From positions 5,814,757 to 5,878,756 of the forward strand of contig NZ_CP016170.1 in the NCBI RefSeq assembly GCF_001676705.1: DNA of 64,000 bases, given 5' to 3'. The first letter of the stretch is position 1. Every line of letters starts with the position of its first letter. The position numbers and the translations under genes were made by a program. This DNA is from Bordetella bronchialis (GTDB lineage Bacteria; Pseudomonadota; Gammaproteobacteria; Burkholderiales; Burkholderiaceae_B). A model generated the notes under the pieces. The model was not told the DNA's origin. It saw nothing but the letters and a program-made list of their open reading frames with translations, and made no database searches. Of this stretch, positions 52,693 through 61,040 are shown in pieces.

Positions 52693-53891
52693 AAACCCTG
52701 GACGAAATCGAACGCGCGCACGGCGAGCTCACGGCGATACGCCGTGACATCCACGCGCATCCCGAACTGGCCTTCGAAGAAACCCGGACCTCCGCGCTGG
52801 TGGCGGAAAAATTGCGCGGCTGGGGCATCGAGGTGCACACCGGCTTCGGCAAGACCGGCATCGTGGGCGTGTTGCACGGCGCCGGCGGCAAGGGCAGGAC
52901 CATAGGTTTGCGCGCCGACATGGACGCCCTGCCCATGCCCGAGAACAACCGCTTCGCGCACAAGTCGACCATCTCCGGCCGCATGCACGGCTGTGGCCAT
53001 GACGGCCATACCACCATGCTGCTGGGCGCCGCGCAGTACCTGGCCGCGCACCGCGATTTCAAGGGCACGGTCGTGTTCATCTTCCAGCCCGCCGAAGAGA
53101 ACGGCAATGCCGGCGCGCGGGCAATGATGCAGGACGGCCTGTTCGACAAATTCCCGTGCGATGCGGTCTTCGGCATCCACAATATGCCGGGCATGCCGGT
53201 GAACCAGTTCGGCATCCGCCCCGGCCCGACCATGGCCTCCAGCAACCGTTTCACCATCACGATCAAGGGCGTGGGCGGCCATGCGGCCCAGCCGCACAAG
53301 ACGGTGGACACCATTGTCATCGCTTCGGAGATGGTCGGCGTGCTGCAGAGCGTGGTGTCGCGCAACCGGAACCCGCTGGACACCGCGGTGCTGACGGTCA
53401 CGCAGATCCACGCCGGCGATTCCTTCAACGTGATTCCGGCCGAAGCCGTTATCCGCGGCACGGTGCGCACCTACACCACCGAAGTCCTGGACATGATCGA
53501 GGACGCGATCCGCCGCATCGCCACGACGCTGCCGCAAGTCTATGGCGGGTCTGGCGAACTGGATTTCGTGCGTGCCTACCCGCCGCTGGTGAACTGGGAA
53601 AAAGAGGCGGATTTCGCCGCCCAGGTGGCGGAGTCGGCGTTCGGCAAAGAGGCCGTCAACCGTGCGGTGCCACCTTTCATGGGCGCGGAAGATTTCTCTT
53701 TCTTCCTGGAGAAGGTGCCCGGCTGCTATATCTTCCTGGGCAATGGCGAAGGCGAACACCGCCTGGAGTCATATCACGGCATGGGCCCCTGCACCTTGCA
53801 CAACCCCAACTACGACTTCAACGACGCGCTGCTGCCGGTGGGTGCGACGTACTGGGTGAAGCTGGTCCAGACTTTCCTGGCACAGGCCTGA
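52689..53891 (+). CDS. M20-family amidohydrolase (hippurate/aminoacylase-like)
   Basis: 400-aa zinc metallohydrolase of the M20D group that hydrolyses N-acyl amino acids. It opens with HAHPELAFEETRTS; the first metal-binding segment is MHGCGHDGHTTMLLG (about 99-113), followed by the catalytic QPAEENGNAGARAMM and GVGGHAAQPHKTVDT. A late MGAEDFSFFLEKVPG and C-terminal HNPNYDFNDALLPVG complete the family. It overlaps the FGase-like gene by four bases and is the last gene of the ABC operon. Uptake followed by deacylation of N-acyl amino acids or peptides is the natural reading. Confidence 0.94.
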   Translation: MKTLDEIERAHGELTAIRRDIHAHPELAFEETRTSALVAEKLRGWGIEVHTGFGKTGIVGVLHGAGGKGRTIGLRADMDALPMPENNRFAHKSTISGRMHGCGHDGHTTMLLGAAQYLAAHRDFKGTVVFIFQPAEENGNAGARAMMQDGLFDKFPCDAVFGIHNMPGMPVNQFGIRPGPTMASSNRFTITIKGVGGHAAQPHKTVDTIVIASEMVGVLQSVVSRNRNPLDTAVLTVTQIHAGDSFNVIPAEAVIRGTVRTYTTEVLDMIEDAIRRIATTLPQVYGGSGELDFVRAYPPLVNWEKEADFAAQVAESAFGKEAVNRAVPPFMGAEDFSFFLEKVPGCYIFLGNGEGEHRLESYHGMGPCTLHNPNYDFNDALLPVGATYWVKLVQTFLAQA

Positions 53892-53970
53892 GTCCAAGCG
53901 CCGCAGGCGGCATGCGTGCGTGCCCTTCGGCGTCTCGCCGCGGCCGGTGCGCGTCCGGCAGCCACGCGCT

Positions 53971-54384
53971 TCAGGCCTGGGCGGCCCGGATGCGCGGCAG
54001 GCTCATTTCGATCCAGTCCGCCAGCAGGCGGACTTTTTCCGCGCACTCCTGCCCCAGCGGCGTCAGCCGGTATTCCACGTGGGGCGGCACTACCTGGTAG
54101 GCCTTGCGATCCACCAGGCCGTCGGCTTCCAGCCATTGCAGTGTCTGCGCCAGCATCCGTTCGCTGACGCCGCCTATCGCGCGCTTGAGTTCACTGAAGC
54201 GGTGCATGCGCTGTTCGAGCGCGATCAGCACCAGCACGCCCCAGCGGCTGGTGACGTGCTTGAGCACTTCGCGCGACGGGCAGTCCGGCGCCATCAGGTC
54301 GCCGCGCGCCAGGCGGGCGGACAAGGAAGTGGGCGGCGTTTCGCCGGAAACGGGATCTCTCGGAGCCATGGCACTTACGTTCAT
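53971..54384 (-). CDS. HxlR-family transcriptional regulator
   Basis: 137-aa winged-helix regulator. The HxlR core is LKHVTSRWGVLVLIALEQRM, then HRFSELKRAIGGVSERMLAQ, TLQWLEADGLVDRKAY and PHVEYRLTPLGQECAEKVRL. The N-terminal cysteine in MAPDCPSREV is typical of redox- or aldehyde-sensing members (HypR/QorR type), but sensing here is inferred. Divergent from a QorB-like gene, the arrangement of ytfH/ytfG in E. coli, with a perfect 17-bp palindrome in the shared gap. Confidence 0.93.
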   Translation of the reverse strand: MNVSAMAPRDPVSGETPPTSLSARLARGDLMAPDCPSREVLKHVTSRWGVLVLIALEQRMHRFSELKRAIGGVSERMLAQTLQWLEADGLVDRKAYQVVPPHVEYRLTPLGQECAEKVRLLADWIEMSLPRIRAAQA

Positions 54385-54390
54385 GTACGT

Positions 54391-54407
54391 ACTTACGAAT
54401 CGTAAGT
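54391..54407. promoter_or_regulatory. HxlR operator palindrome
   Basis: ACTTACGAATCGTAAGT, with perfect 8-bp arms around one central base, seven bases ahead of the hxlR-type start. A second partial copy of the arm, ACTTACG, lies at 54374-54380 inside the start of the regulator gene. Placement indicates autorepression together with control of the divergent gene. Confidence 0.7.
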
Positions 54408-54453
54408 AATACTGCTAGATTGCCTTCGTCGTCAATTCGAAGGGAGTTTCGCC

Positions 54454-55299
54454 ATGACTATCGCCATTACGGGCGCGACGGGGCAGCTGGGCAGACTGGT
54501 CATCCAGCGTTTGCTTGCCGTCATGCCCGCCGCGGATCTGCTTGCCCTGGTCCGGTCGCCGGACAAGGCCGCCAGCCTGGGCGTGGCGGCCCGGCACGCC
54601 GACTACAACCGGCCGGAAACCTTGGGGCCCGCGTTGGCCGGCGTCGAGACCCTGCTGCTGATTTCCGGCAACGAGGTCGGCCAGCGCATCGCGCAACACC
54701 GCAACGTGGTGGACGCGGCCACCGCCGCCGGCGTGAAGCGCGTGGTCTACACCAGCCTGCTGCACGCGGATACGTCGACGCTTAGCCTGGCCCCCGAGCA
54801 CCTGCAGACGGAAAACGCGATCAGGGGCTCGGGCATGGCCTATACGATCCTCCGCAACGGCTGGTACGTGGAGAACCATACCGGCGCCATTCCGAACGCG
54901 CTGGCCACCGGCGTCCTGCCGGGCAGCGCGGGGGCGGGCAGGTTCTCCGCCGCGGCGCGCGCCGATTACGCGGAGGCCGCCGCCGCCGTGCTGACGGGGG
55001 CCGGGCACGACAACAGGATCTACGAGCTCGCGGCCGATACGGCCTACACCCACGCCGAGTTCGCGGCGGAGGTCTCGCGGCAGTCGGGCAAGCCCGTGGC
55101 GTACAAGGATGTGCCGCAGGAGGAGTATGCGGCCGCGCTGGCTGGCGCCGGCTTGCCGGCCCCCGTGGCGCAGGCCATCGCCAGCTGGGATGCCGCGGCG
55201 GCGGGCGACGTACTGTTCGACGGCAGCCGGCAACTGTCGCGCTTGATCGGCCGCCCCACGACCCCGCTGTCGACCGCCATCTCGCACGCCCTGGCCTAG
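54454..55299 (+). CDS. NAD(P)H:quinone oxidoreductase QorB-like / NmrA-type protein
   Basis: 281-aa Rossmann-fold protein. The NADPH loop ITGATGQLGRLVIQRLLAV starts at residue 5, SLLHADTSTLSLAPEHLQTE and YTILRNGWYVENHT follow, as in QorB (YtfG). Acts as NADPH-dependent quinone reductase or redox sensor. The start has GGGAG upstream. Divergent from the HxlR gene, probably repressed by it and induced by an electrophile or quinone. Confidence 0.9.
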   Translation: MTIAITGATGQLGRLVIQRLLAVMPAADLLALVRSPDKAASLGVAARHADYNRPETLGPALAGVETLLLISGNEVGQRIAQHRNVVDAATAAGVKRVVYTSLLHADTSTLSLAPEHLQTENAIRGSGMAYTILRNGWYVENHTGAIPNALATGVLPGSAGAGRFSAAARADYAEAAAAVLTGAGHDNRIYELAADTAYTHAEFAAEVSRQSGKPVAYKDVPQEEYAAALAGAGLPAPVAQAIASWDAAAAGDVLFDGSRQLSRLIGRPTTPLSTAISHALA

Positions 55300-55312
55300 C
55301 CGGCCACGGCGG

Positions 55313-56467
55313 TCAGTCGCGCGGCGGACGCTGCGGGAAGCTGCGTTCGAAGACGCCTTCGGCGATGCGGTTTTTGAGGATCTCGATCGAACCGCCGGCG
55401 ATCATCCATCCACGGCAGCGGCGCACGCAGTATTCGACCAGCGATTCTCGGCTATAGCCCATGCCGCCCAGGACCTGCAGCGCTTCGTTGGCCACGTCGA
55501 ACCCGGCCTGGTTGCAATAGGCCTTGGCGATGGCGGTTTCGGTGGGCGACGGAAAGCCCGTGTCGGCATTGGACGCCGCCCGGTACAGCAGCAGCTGGCC
55601 GGCGTCCAGTTTGATGCGCATGTCCGCGAACTTCCATTGCAGGCCCTGGAATTCGCACAGCAGGCGGCCGAATTGCTTGCGCTGCAGCGCCCAGGCGCGC
55701 GCCTCTTCGTAGGCGTAGCGTCCCAGCGCCAGCGAGCGCGCGGTGTTGCCGATGCGCTCGACGTTGAAGCCGGCGATCTGTTTCTTGAAACCGCCCTCGC
55801 CCAGCACGACCATGTCGTTGGGCACGTATACGTTGTCGAAGAAGATCTCGGCCCATTCCTCGCCCGACATAAAGGCAGAGCGCTTGCCCAGGCGCACGCC
55901 ATCCGCGCGTGTATCGACCAGTACCGAGCCTATGCCCTGCGTGCCGGGGCCGAAGCGCACGTAGGCCAGGATCACGTCGGCGTGCGGTCCGTGGGTGGTG
56001 AAGATCTTCGAACCATTGATGCGCCAGCCATCGCCGTCGCGCGTGGCGCTGGTCTTCAGTTCGGTCACGGCGGAGCCGGCTTCCGGCTCGGTCATGCCCA
56101 CGGAGATCAGCTTTTCCCCGGCCAGCAGCGGGCGCAGGTACTTTTCCTTCTGCAAGTCGTTGCCGTACTCGGCCAGCACGCGGATGGGGCCGAAATTGCC
56201 CGCCTGCACGACGTCGGCGCTGCGCGGGCAGACCGAGGCGATGGTCTCGATGGCGATGACCGCATCCATCAGCGATCCCCCCACGCCGCCGTTGGCTTCG
56301 CTGATGGTGATACCCAGCAAGCCCTGCCGCGCCATCGAGCGCGCGACGTCCCAGGGATATTCGTTGGCGTGCGCGCGGTCGCGCGCGCCGTCGCGCAACT
56401 CGTTTTCCGCGTAGCGACGCACGGCGTCCTGGAAGTCGCGTTGTTCGGGGGTCAGTTGAAAGTCCAT
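55313..56467 (-). CDS. Acyl-CoA dehydrogenase family protein
   Basis: 384-aa FAD enzyme forming a double bond in an acyl-CoA. The N-terminal helix MDFQLTPEQRDFQDAVRRYA, the FAD region VGMTEPEAGSAVTELKTSAT, and IGNTARSLALGRYAYEEARA in the C-terminal helical domain are visible. The position that usually carries the catalytic Glu in an EGT motif reads WMIAGGSIEILK, so the base probably lies elsewhere, as in long-chain and isovaleryl-type enzymes. AAGGA precedes the ATG. It follows the acyl-CoA synthetase gene by 40 bp in one operon. Confidence 0.92.
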   Translation of the reverse strand: MDFQLTPEQRDFQDAVRRYAENELRDGARDRAHANEYPWDVARSMARQGLLGITISEANGGVGGSLMDAVIAIETIASVCPRSADVVQAGNFGPIRVLAEYGNDLQKEKYLRPLLAGEKLISVGMTEPEAGSAVTELKTSATRDGDGWRINGSKIFTTHGPHADVILAYVRFGPGTQGIGSVLVDTRADGVRLGKRSAFMSGEEWAEIFFDNVYVPNDMVVLGEGGFKKQIAGFNVERIGNTARSLALGRYAYEEARAWALQRKQFGRLLCEFQGLQWKFADMRIKLDAGQLLLYRAASNADTGFPSPTETAIAKAYCNQAGFDVANEALQVLGGMGYSRESLVEYCVRRCRGWMIAGGSIEILKNRIAEGVFERSFPQRPPRD

Positions 56468-56507
56468 ATCGATGCGTCCTTCGTTTTGTCTGGCGGGCGG
56501 GCCGCCG

Positions 56508-58586
56508 CTATTCCAGGTGCAGCAATCCATCGACCGCGACCACGCCATCGGCGCGCACGAACAATGGGTTGATTTCCGCTTCGGCGACGGTGGCGCCTTG
56601 CACCATCGCCAGGCGCGAGAACGCGGCGATGGCGCGTGCCAGCGCATCGCAGTCGCCGCGCGGCAAACCGCGGTAGCCGCGGACCAGGCGTGTCGCGCGC
56701 ACTTCCTCGATCATGGCGCGGGCCTCCTGTTCGCCGACGGGCGCCAGCCGGATGGCGAAGTCCGGGTTCAGTTCGGCCGCGATGCCGCCGGCGCCCAGTA
56801 CCACCGTGGGCCCCACCAGCGGGTCCAGGCGATAACCCAGGATAAGCTCCAGCAACCGGTCTTCCATGGCCTGCACCAGAATGCCGTCGATAACGGCGCC
56901 CGGCGCGTGGACCTGGACGTTGCGCAGCATGTCCGCGACCGCGGACCGCAACTCGCGCGCATCGGCGATGCCGACGCGCACGGCGCCCGCGTCCGTTTTG
57001 TGCGGCACATCGCGCGAGGAAATCTTGGCGACGACCGGATAGGGCAAGTCGTGCGAGACCTTGTCCGCCGGTACCAGCCGTGCGGGCGCTACGGGCACGC
57101 CCAGTGCCTGGAACACTTGCCCTGCCTCGTGCTCGGTCAGCGCGCCGTGGCGCGGCAGTGTGGCGGGCCATTGGAAGGCGTCCCCCGCCGGCGGCGGGAC
57201 GGGCCTGCGCTGGAACAGCACGGCGAGCGCGTCGGCGCAGGCCTCGGGGGTACGGAAGGCGGCGATGCCATTCTGCCGCAGCAGCGACAAGGACGCCGGT
57301 GCTTCCGGCGCCAGGAAGGCCGCCATGGGCTTGCCGTCGGGCTTTTCCGCCTGTGCCAGCGGATTGACGGCGAAGTCCGGATGGAACTGCGCCGACGAAC
57401 CGATCACGCTGAGCACCGCGTCGCACCAGTCGGATTGCAGCAGCTGTTCGAGCAGGTCCTTGTATTGCGCGGGCGTGGCCGCCAGCGTCAGGTCGATCAC
57501 CGGCGTTTCGCGTATGCGCAGGCCGCGCTGGGCCATGTGCGCCACGAAGGCCGCGGGCGGCGCGGCGGCGACCATCCCGCGCATGCCCAGGTTGTCCACC
57601 ACGGTGGCGGCGCCGCCGCCGGTCGTGGTGATGACGGCGACCCGTGGCGCGGGCGCCTCCGTGCGCGCGGCTCCATAGCGGAGGGCAAGGGGCACGATCT
57701 CGAACAAGGTCTCCAGGTGGTGGACGCGCAGCACGCCATGCGCGCGGAAGAAAGCGTCCACCGCGGCGTCGTTGCCGGCCATCGCGCCGGTGTGCGACTG
57801 GGACAAGGCATCGCCCTGCTCGGAGCGGCCCAACTTGTAGGCGACCACCGGCTTGCCGGCCTGGCGCGCGCGTTCGAGCGCGGCGGCCAGGACGGGCGCC
57901 TGGCGCAAGGTTTCCAGGAACAGCAGGATGACGCGCGTGTGCGGATCGTCCACCAGCGCATCGACCACCTCGCCCACCGTGATGTCGCTTTCATTGCCCA
58001 CCGAAATCGAACTGGCGAAGCCGAAGCCGCGCGCCGCGGCGCGGGAGAGCAGCGATCCCATCATCGAGCCGCTCTGCGACACCATGCTGATATCGCCGGG
58101 CACCAGGTCGTCGGCCTCGAACGCGGCGTTCACGGAGATGATGCCGCCGGTATGCAGATTGGCGCTGCCTATGCTGTTGGGTCCCAGAACGCGGATGCCG
58201 AGCTCGCGGGCGCGTGCCACCAGCGCCTGCTGCCGCGCCAGGCCTTCCGCGCCCGTTTCGGCGAAGCCGTCGGAATAGACGGTGACGACACGCGCGCCCG
58301 CGGCGGCGCTCTGTTCCAGCACCGGCAGTACCTGTTCGCCGGGAATCATGACGAAGACGTGGTCGACGGTCCCTGGCAGGTCCGCGAGCGAGGGATAGGC
58401 CTGTTCGCCCATGATCTCGCTGCGGCCGGCGTTGATGGGATAGATGTGTCCCGCGTAGCGATGCTTGCGCATGAAGCGCAAGGGCCGCGCGGTGTTCTTG
58501 CGGGCGTCGCCCGAGGCGCCCACCAGGGCGATGGCGCGCGGCGCGAGCAGGGCATGGCCCAGCGATGAAGAGGGATGATCAGGCAT
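56508..58586 (-). CDS. ADP-forming acyl-CoA synthetase (fused alpha-beta)
   Basis: About 692 aa. N-terminal CoA-binding domain (LLAPRAIALVGASGDARKNT), central succinyl-CoA-synthetase-like domains with the phospho-histidine segment SQSHTGAMAGNDAAVDAFFR, and a C-terminal ATP-grasp domain (LPYPVVAKISSRDVPHKTDA, GLPRGDCDALARAI). This architecture is that of acetate-CoA ligase (ADP-forming) and related synthetases, which also activate larger carboxylates. ATG at 58586 was preferred; a TTG start at 58649 overlapping the MmgE stop by four bases would add 21 residues. Operon with an MmgE/PrpD protein and an acyl-CoA dehydrogenase suggests activation of an unusual organic acid. Confidence 0.9.
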   Translation of the reverse strand: MPDHPSSSLGHALLAPRAIALVGASGDARKNTARPLRFMRKHRYAGHIYPINAGRSEIMGEQAYPSLADLPGTVDHVFVMIPGEQVLPVLEQSAAAGARVVTVYSDGFAETGAEGLARQQALVARARELGIRVLGPNSIGSANLHTGGIISVNAAFEADDLVPGDISMVSQSGSMMGSLLSRAAARGFGFASSISVGNESDITVGEVVDALVDDPHTRVILLFLETLRQAPVLAAALERARQAGKPVVAYKLGRSEQGDALSQSHTGAMAGNDAAVDAFFRAHGVLRVHHLETLFEIVPLALRYGAARTEAPAPRVAVITTTGGGAATVVDNLGMRGMVAAAPPAAFVAHMAQRGLRIRETPVIDLTLAATPAQYKDLLEQLLQSDWCDAVLSVIGSSAQFHPDFAVNPLAQAEKPDGKPMAAFLAPEAPASLSLLRQNGIAAFRTPEACADALAVLFQRRPVPPPAGDAFQWPATLPRHGALTEHEAGQVFQALGVPVAPARLVPADKVSHDLPYPVVAKISSRDVPHKTDAGAVRVGIADARELRSAVADMLRNVQVHAPGAVIDGILVQAMEDRLLELILGYRLDPLVGPTVVLGAGGIAAELNPDFAIRLAPVGEQEARAMIEEVRATRLVRGYRGLPRGDCDALARAIAAFSRLAMVQGATVAEAEINPLFVRADGVVAVDGLLHLE

Positions 58587-58645
58587 GATGTGGTCCGGTC
58601 GTTCCGGGCGCGGTTGCTGTACCGGCGCCCGCGGGGCTGGCGCAT

Positions 58646-60001
58646 TCAATGGGCGGGCCGATCGCTCGCCAATGCCAGGTCACGCACGTCGCAGCGATCC
58701 AGCCGCCACACCGTTTCGCGCAATTGCCGCGTGCGCCCGGCGCCCAGGACGGGTCCCGCCAGTTCGTCGAATTTGTCGTTCAGCTCCGCATCGGACAAGG
58801 GCGCTTCCGGATCGCCGCGGCGATAGGGCGCGAACGATTCATGCCGCATGCCGTCGTCGGTGACGATGGCCACCCGGGCCGCGCGCATGGAAGGAAAGCC
58901 GGCGGTCAGCTCGGGGTCCTCGATCACGGTGACCTTGCGCATCAGCGCGCGGGTGTCGGCGTCGCCCAGGGCCTGCGGTTCGAAGGCCGCCAGGCGCACG
59001 GACCCTTGGCGCATGGCATGTGCCAGCACATAGGGCAGGCTGAACCGCGCCTCGAACGGCGTCGTCGGATTCTCGTTGCCGGCCACGTCCAGGGCGGCGC
59101 GGTAGGTCCGGACTTCCACCTGCCGCACGCGTTCGGGGCGCACGCCCTGTTCGCGCAGCGCCAGCGCGGCGTCGATGGCGGCGAAGGTATGGCCGCAGCA
59201 GCCATGGTTCTTCTGCGTCATGCGCATGATGTTGTAGCGTTCGCCCAGCCCTTCGGGTACCTGCTCCCAGCGCACGTCCTTGGCCAGCGCCGCGCCGAAG
59301 CCGACCTCGCCTTCCAGGATGTCGGCCACGCCGGTGACGCCATGCGCCGCGCCTTGTCCCGCGCGGACGCCCACCTCCGCCGCATGGCCGGCATGCAGCG
59401 CCTTGCTCATGGCATCGGAACGGAAAGCCTGCTGCAGCGCCGCCGCCATGGTCGCGGAGGTCGCGATGGCGTGGCCCATGACCGCGCTGTTTCCCGGCGC
59501 GGCCAGCGCGGCCGCGGCGGCGGCCGCGCCCAGCGACCCGACCGTGCCGGTGGTGTGGAAGTAGCGGTAATGGGAAGGCTGCATGGCCGCCGCGATGCGG
59601 GTGGAAATCTCATAGCCCACGACCACCGCATTCAGCAGCTCGCGACCGCCGGCGCGTTGGTGTTCCGCCATGGCCATGGCCGCCGCGATCACCGGGCATC
59701 CCGGATGGTAGGCGCCGTCGCGGAAGATGTCGTCGAATTCCGGCGCGTGGGCCGCGCTGCCGTTGATCCAGGCCGCGGTGGCGGGAAAGGCCGTGGTGCC
59801 GTTGCCGGGCAGGCTGGAGCGGCCCAGGCCCAGCTCTTCCGCATGGGCGGCCACCAGTTCCCGGCAGGGGGAGATCCGCGTGCCCGGATACAGGGCTGAC
59901 AGCCAGTCCAGCACGGCGCGCTTGGCGTAATGCAGGACCTCGTCGGGAAGGCGGGCGACCGTATCGCGCGCCCCGTAGGCGGACAGGGTTTCGAGCAGCA
60001 T
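58646..60001 (-). CDS. MmgE/PrpD-family protein
   Basis: 451-aa member of the MmgE/PrpD fold that includes 2-methylcitrate dehydratase and cis-aconitate decarboxylase. Conserved elements: YAKRAVLDWLSALYPGTRIS, AAWINGSAAHAPEFDDIFRD, HPGCPVIAAAMAMAEHQRAG, VVGYEISTRIAAAMQ and the catalytic-region histidines in QKNHGCCGHTFAAIDAAL. It is the first gene of the ligase/dehydrogenase operon. A LysR-type gene lies just upstream on the same strand. The substrate is unknown; small hydroxy- or unsaturated dicarboxylates are the family norm. Confidence 0.93.
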   Translation of the reverse strand: MLLETLSAYGARDTVARLPDEVLHYAKRAVLDWLSALYPGTRISPCRELVAAHAEELGLGRSSLPGNGTTAFPATAAWINGSAAHAPEFDDIFRDGAYHPGCPVIAAAMAMAEHQRAGGRELLNAVVVGYEISTRIAAAMQPSHYRYFHTTGTVGSLGAAAAAAALAAPGNSAVMGHAIATSATMAAALQQAFRSDAMSKALHAGHAAEVGVRAGQGAAHGVTGVADILEGEVGFGAALAKDVRWEQVPEGLGERYNIMRMTQKNHGCCGHTFAAIDAALALREQGVRPERVRQVEVRTYRAALDVAGNENPTTPFEARFSLPYVLAHAMRQGSVRLAAFEPQALGDADTRALMRKVTVIEDPELTAGFPSMRAARVAIVTDDGMRHESFAPYRRGDPEAPLSDAELNDKFDELAGPVLGAGRTRQLRETVWRLDRCDVRDLALASDRPAH

Positions 60002-60124
60002 GGGGTGTCTCCAGTGCGGCGGCGCGGGAAGCGCCGCTCTCGTATAACCCCCACTCTAGACCGCTCGCCGCCTGTCCGGTTTGAAAAAATGGCAAGCGAC
60101 CGATCACCGATCCGGCACGCCGGC

Positions 60125-61018
60125 TCAGGCCGCCTCTTCCCGCAGTATCGCCAGCAGGTCGGTCATCAAGGGATTCATGGCGGTGGCGTCGCGCACGCAG
60201 ATGTAGAAATGCCGTTCGGCCCAGGCGTCTTCCAGCTGTATCAGCACCAGCCCCATGTCGGCCAGATAGTTGCGCGCGATGCCTTCCGGCACCACGGCGA
60301 TGCCGAGTCCCTCGCGGATCATGCGGCAACGCGTCTCGAAATTGGATACCTGCAGTTTGACCTTGGGCGGGCGCGACAGGGTCTGTCCGGCGTAGTCCAG
60401 GAACTGGTCCAGCGAATGCCGCGGAAAGTAGCCCAGCAGGTCGTAATCCAGGGCATCGTCGAGCCGCAGCGAGGTCCGCGCGGCCAGGGGGTGGCCCAGC
60501 GGGACCACCAGGCCCACCCTGTCGCGGCGGAAGGGAAAGGACGAAACGCCCGCAGCCGGGCGGTCGCCGTGGTAGATGCCCAGGTCCACGGTGCCGTCCG
60601 CAACCATGCGCGGGATGTCGTAGCTATGGGCTTCGAGCAGGTCTACCGCCACGTTGTGGCGGCCGTCCAGGAACCGCGCCATGGGCGCCGGCAGGAATTG
60701 CAGCAGGGTGGAGGGATTGGCCGCGAGCCGTATCTTGGCCTGGCCGTCCAGTGAATAGCTGTCTATCGCCTGTTCCGCCAGCTGGACGCTGCGCAGGATG
60801 GCCTTGGCGCGCTGGTAGAGCAGCACGCCGGCGGGGGTGGGTTCCACCCCGCGCCCATGGCGATGCAACAGGGTGCGCGCCAGGTGGCGCTCCAGCTCGG
60901 CGATGCGCCGGCTGGCGGCCGAGGTCACGACGTTTTCGCGCTCCGCCGCCTTGGAAAGGCTTTTTTCCTCGACGGCGGCGACGAAGATTTCCAGCGCGGG
61001 GACGTCGAGCTTTTTCAT
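60125..61018 (-). CDS. LysR-family transcriptional regulator
   Basis: 297 aa. N-terminal winged helix-turn-helix KKLDVPALEIFVAAVEEKSL, then KAAERENVVTSAASRRIAEL and LARTLLHRHGRGVEPTPAGV, followed by the type 2 periplasmic-binding-like effector domain (DIPRMVADGTVDLGIYHGDR). It lies 123 bp upstream of the MmgE/PrpD operon on the same strand, a less common but known LysR layout. It probably controls the acid-degradation genes downstream. Confidence 0.93.
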   Translation of the reverse strand: MKKLDVPALEIFVAAVEEKSLSKAAERENVVTSAASRRIAELERHLARTLLHRHGRGVEPTPAGVLLYQRAKAILRSVQLAEQAIDSYSLDGQAKIRLAANPSTLLQFLPAPMARFLDGRHNVAVDLLEAHSYDIPRMVADGTVDLGIYHGDRPAAGVSSFPFRRDRVGLVVPLGHPLAARTSLRLDDALDYDLLGYFPRHSLDQFLDYAGQTLSRPPKVKLQVSNFETRCRMIREGLGIAVVPEGIARNYLADMGLVLIQLEDAWAERHFYICVRDATAMNPLMTDLLAILREEAA

Positions 61019-61040
61019 GAGCGCCCGCCCCGCGAAGCCG

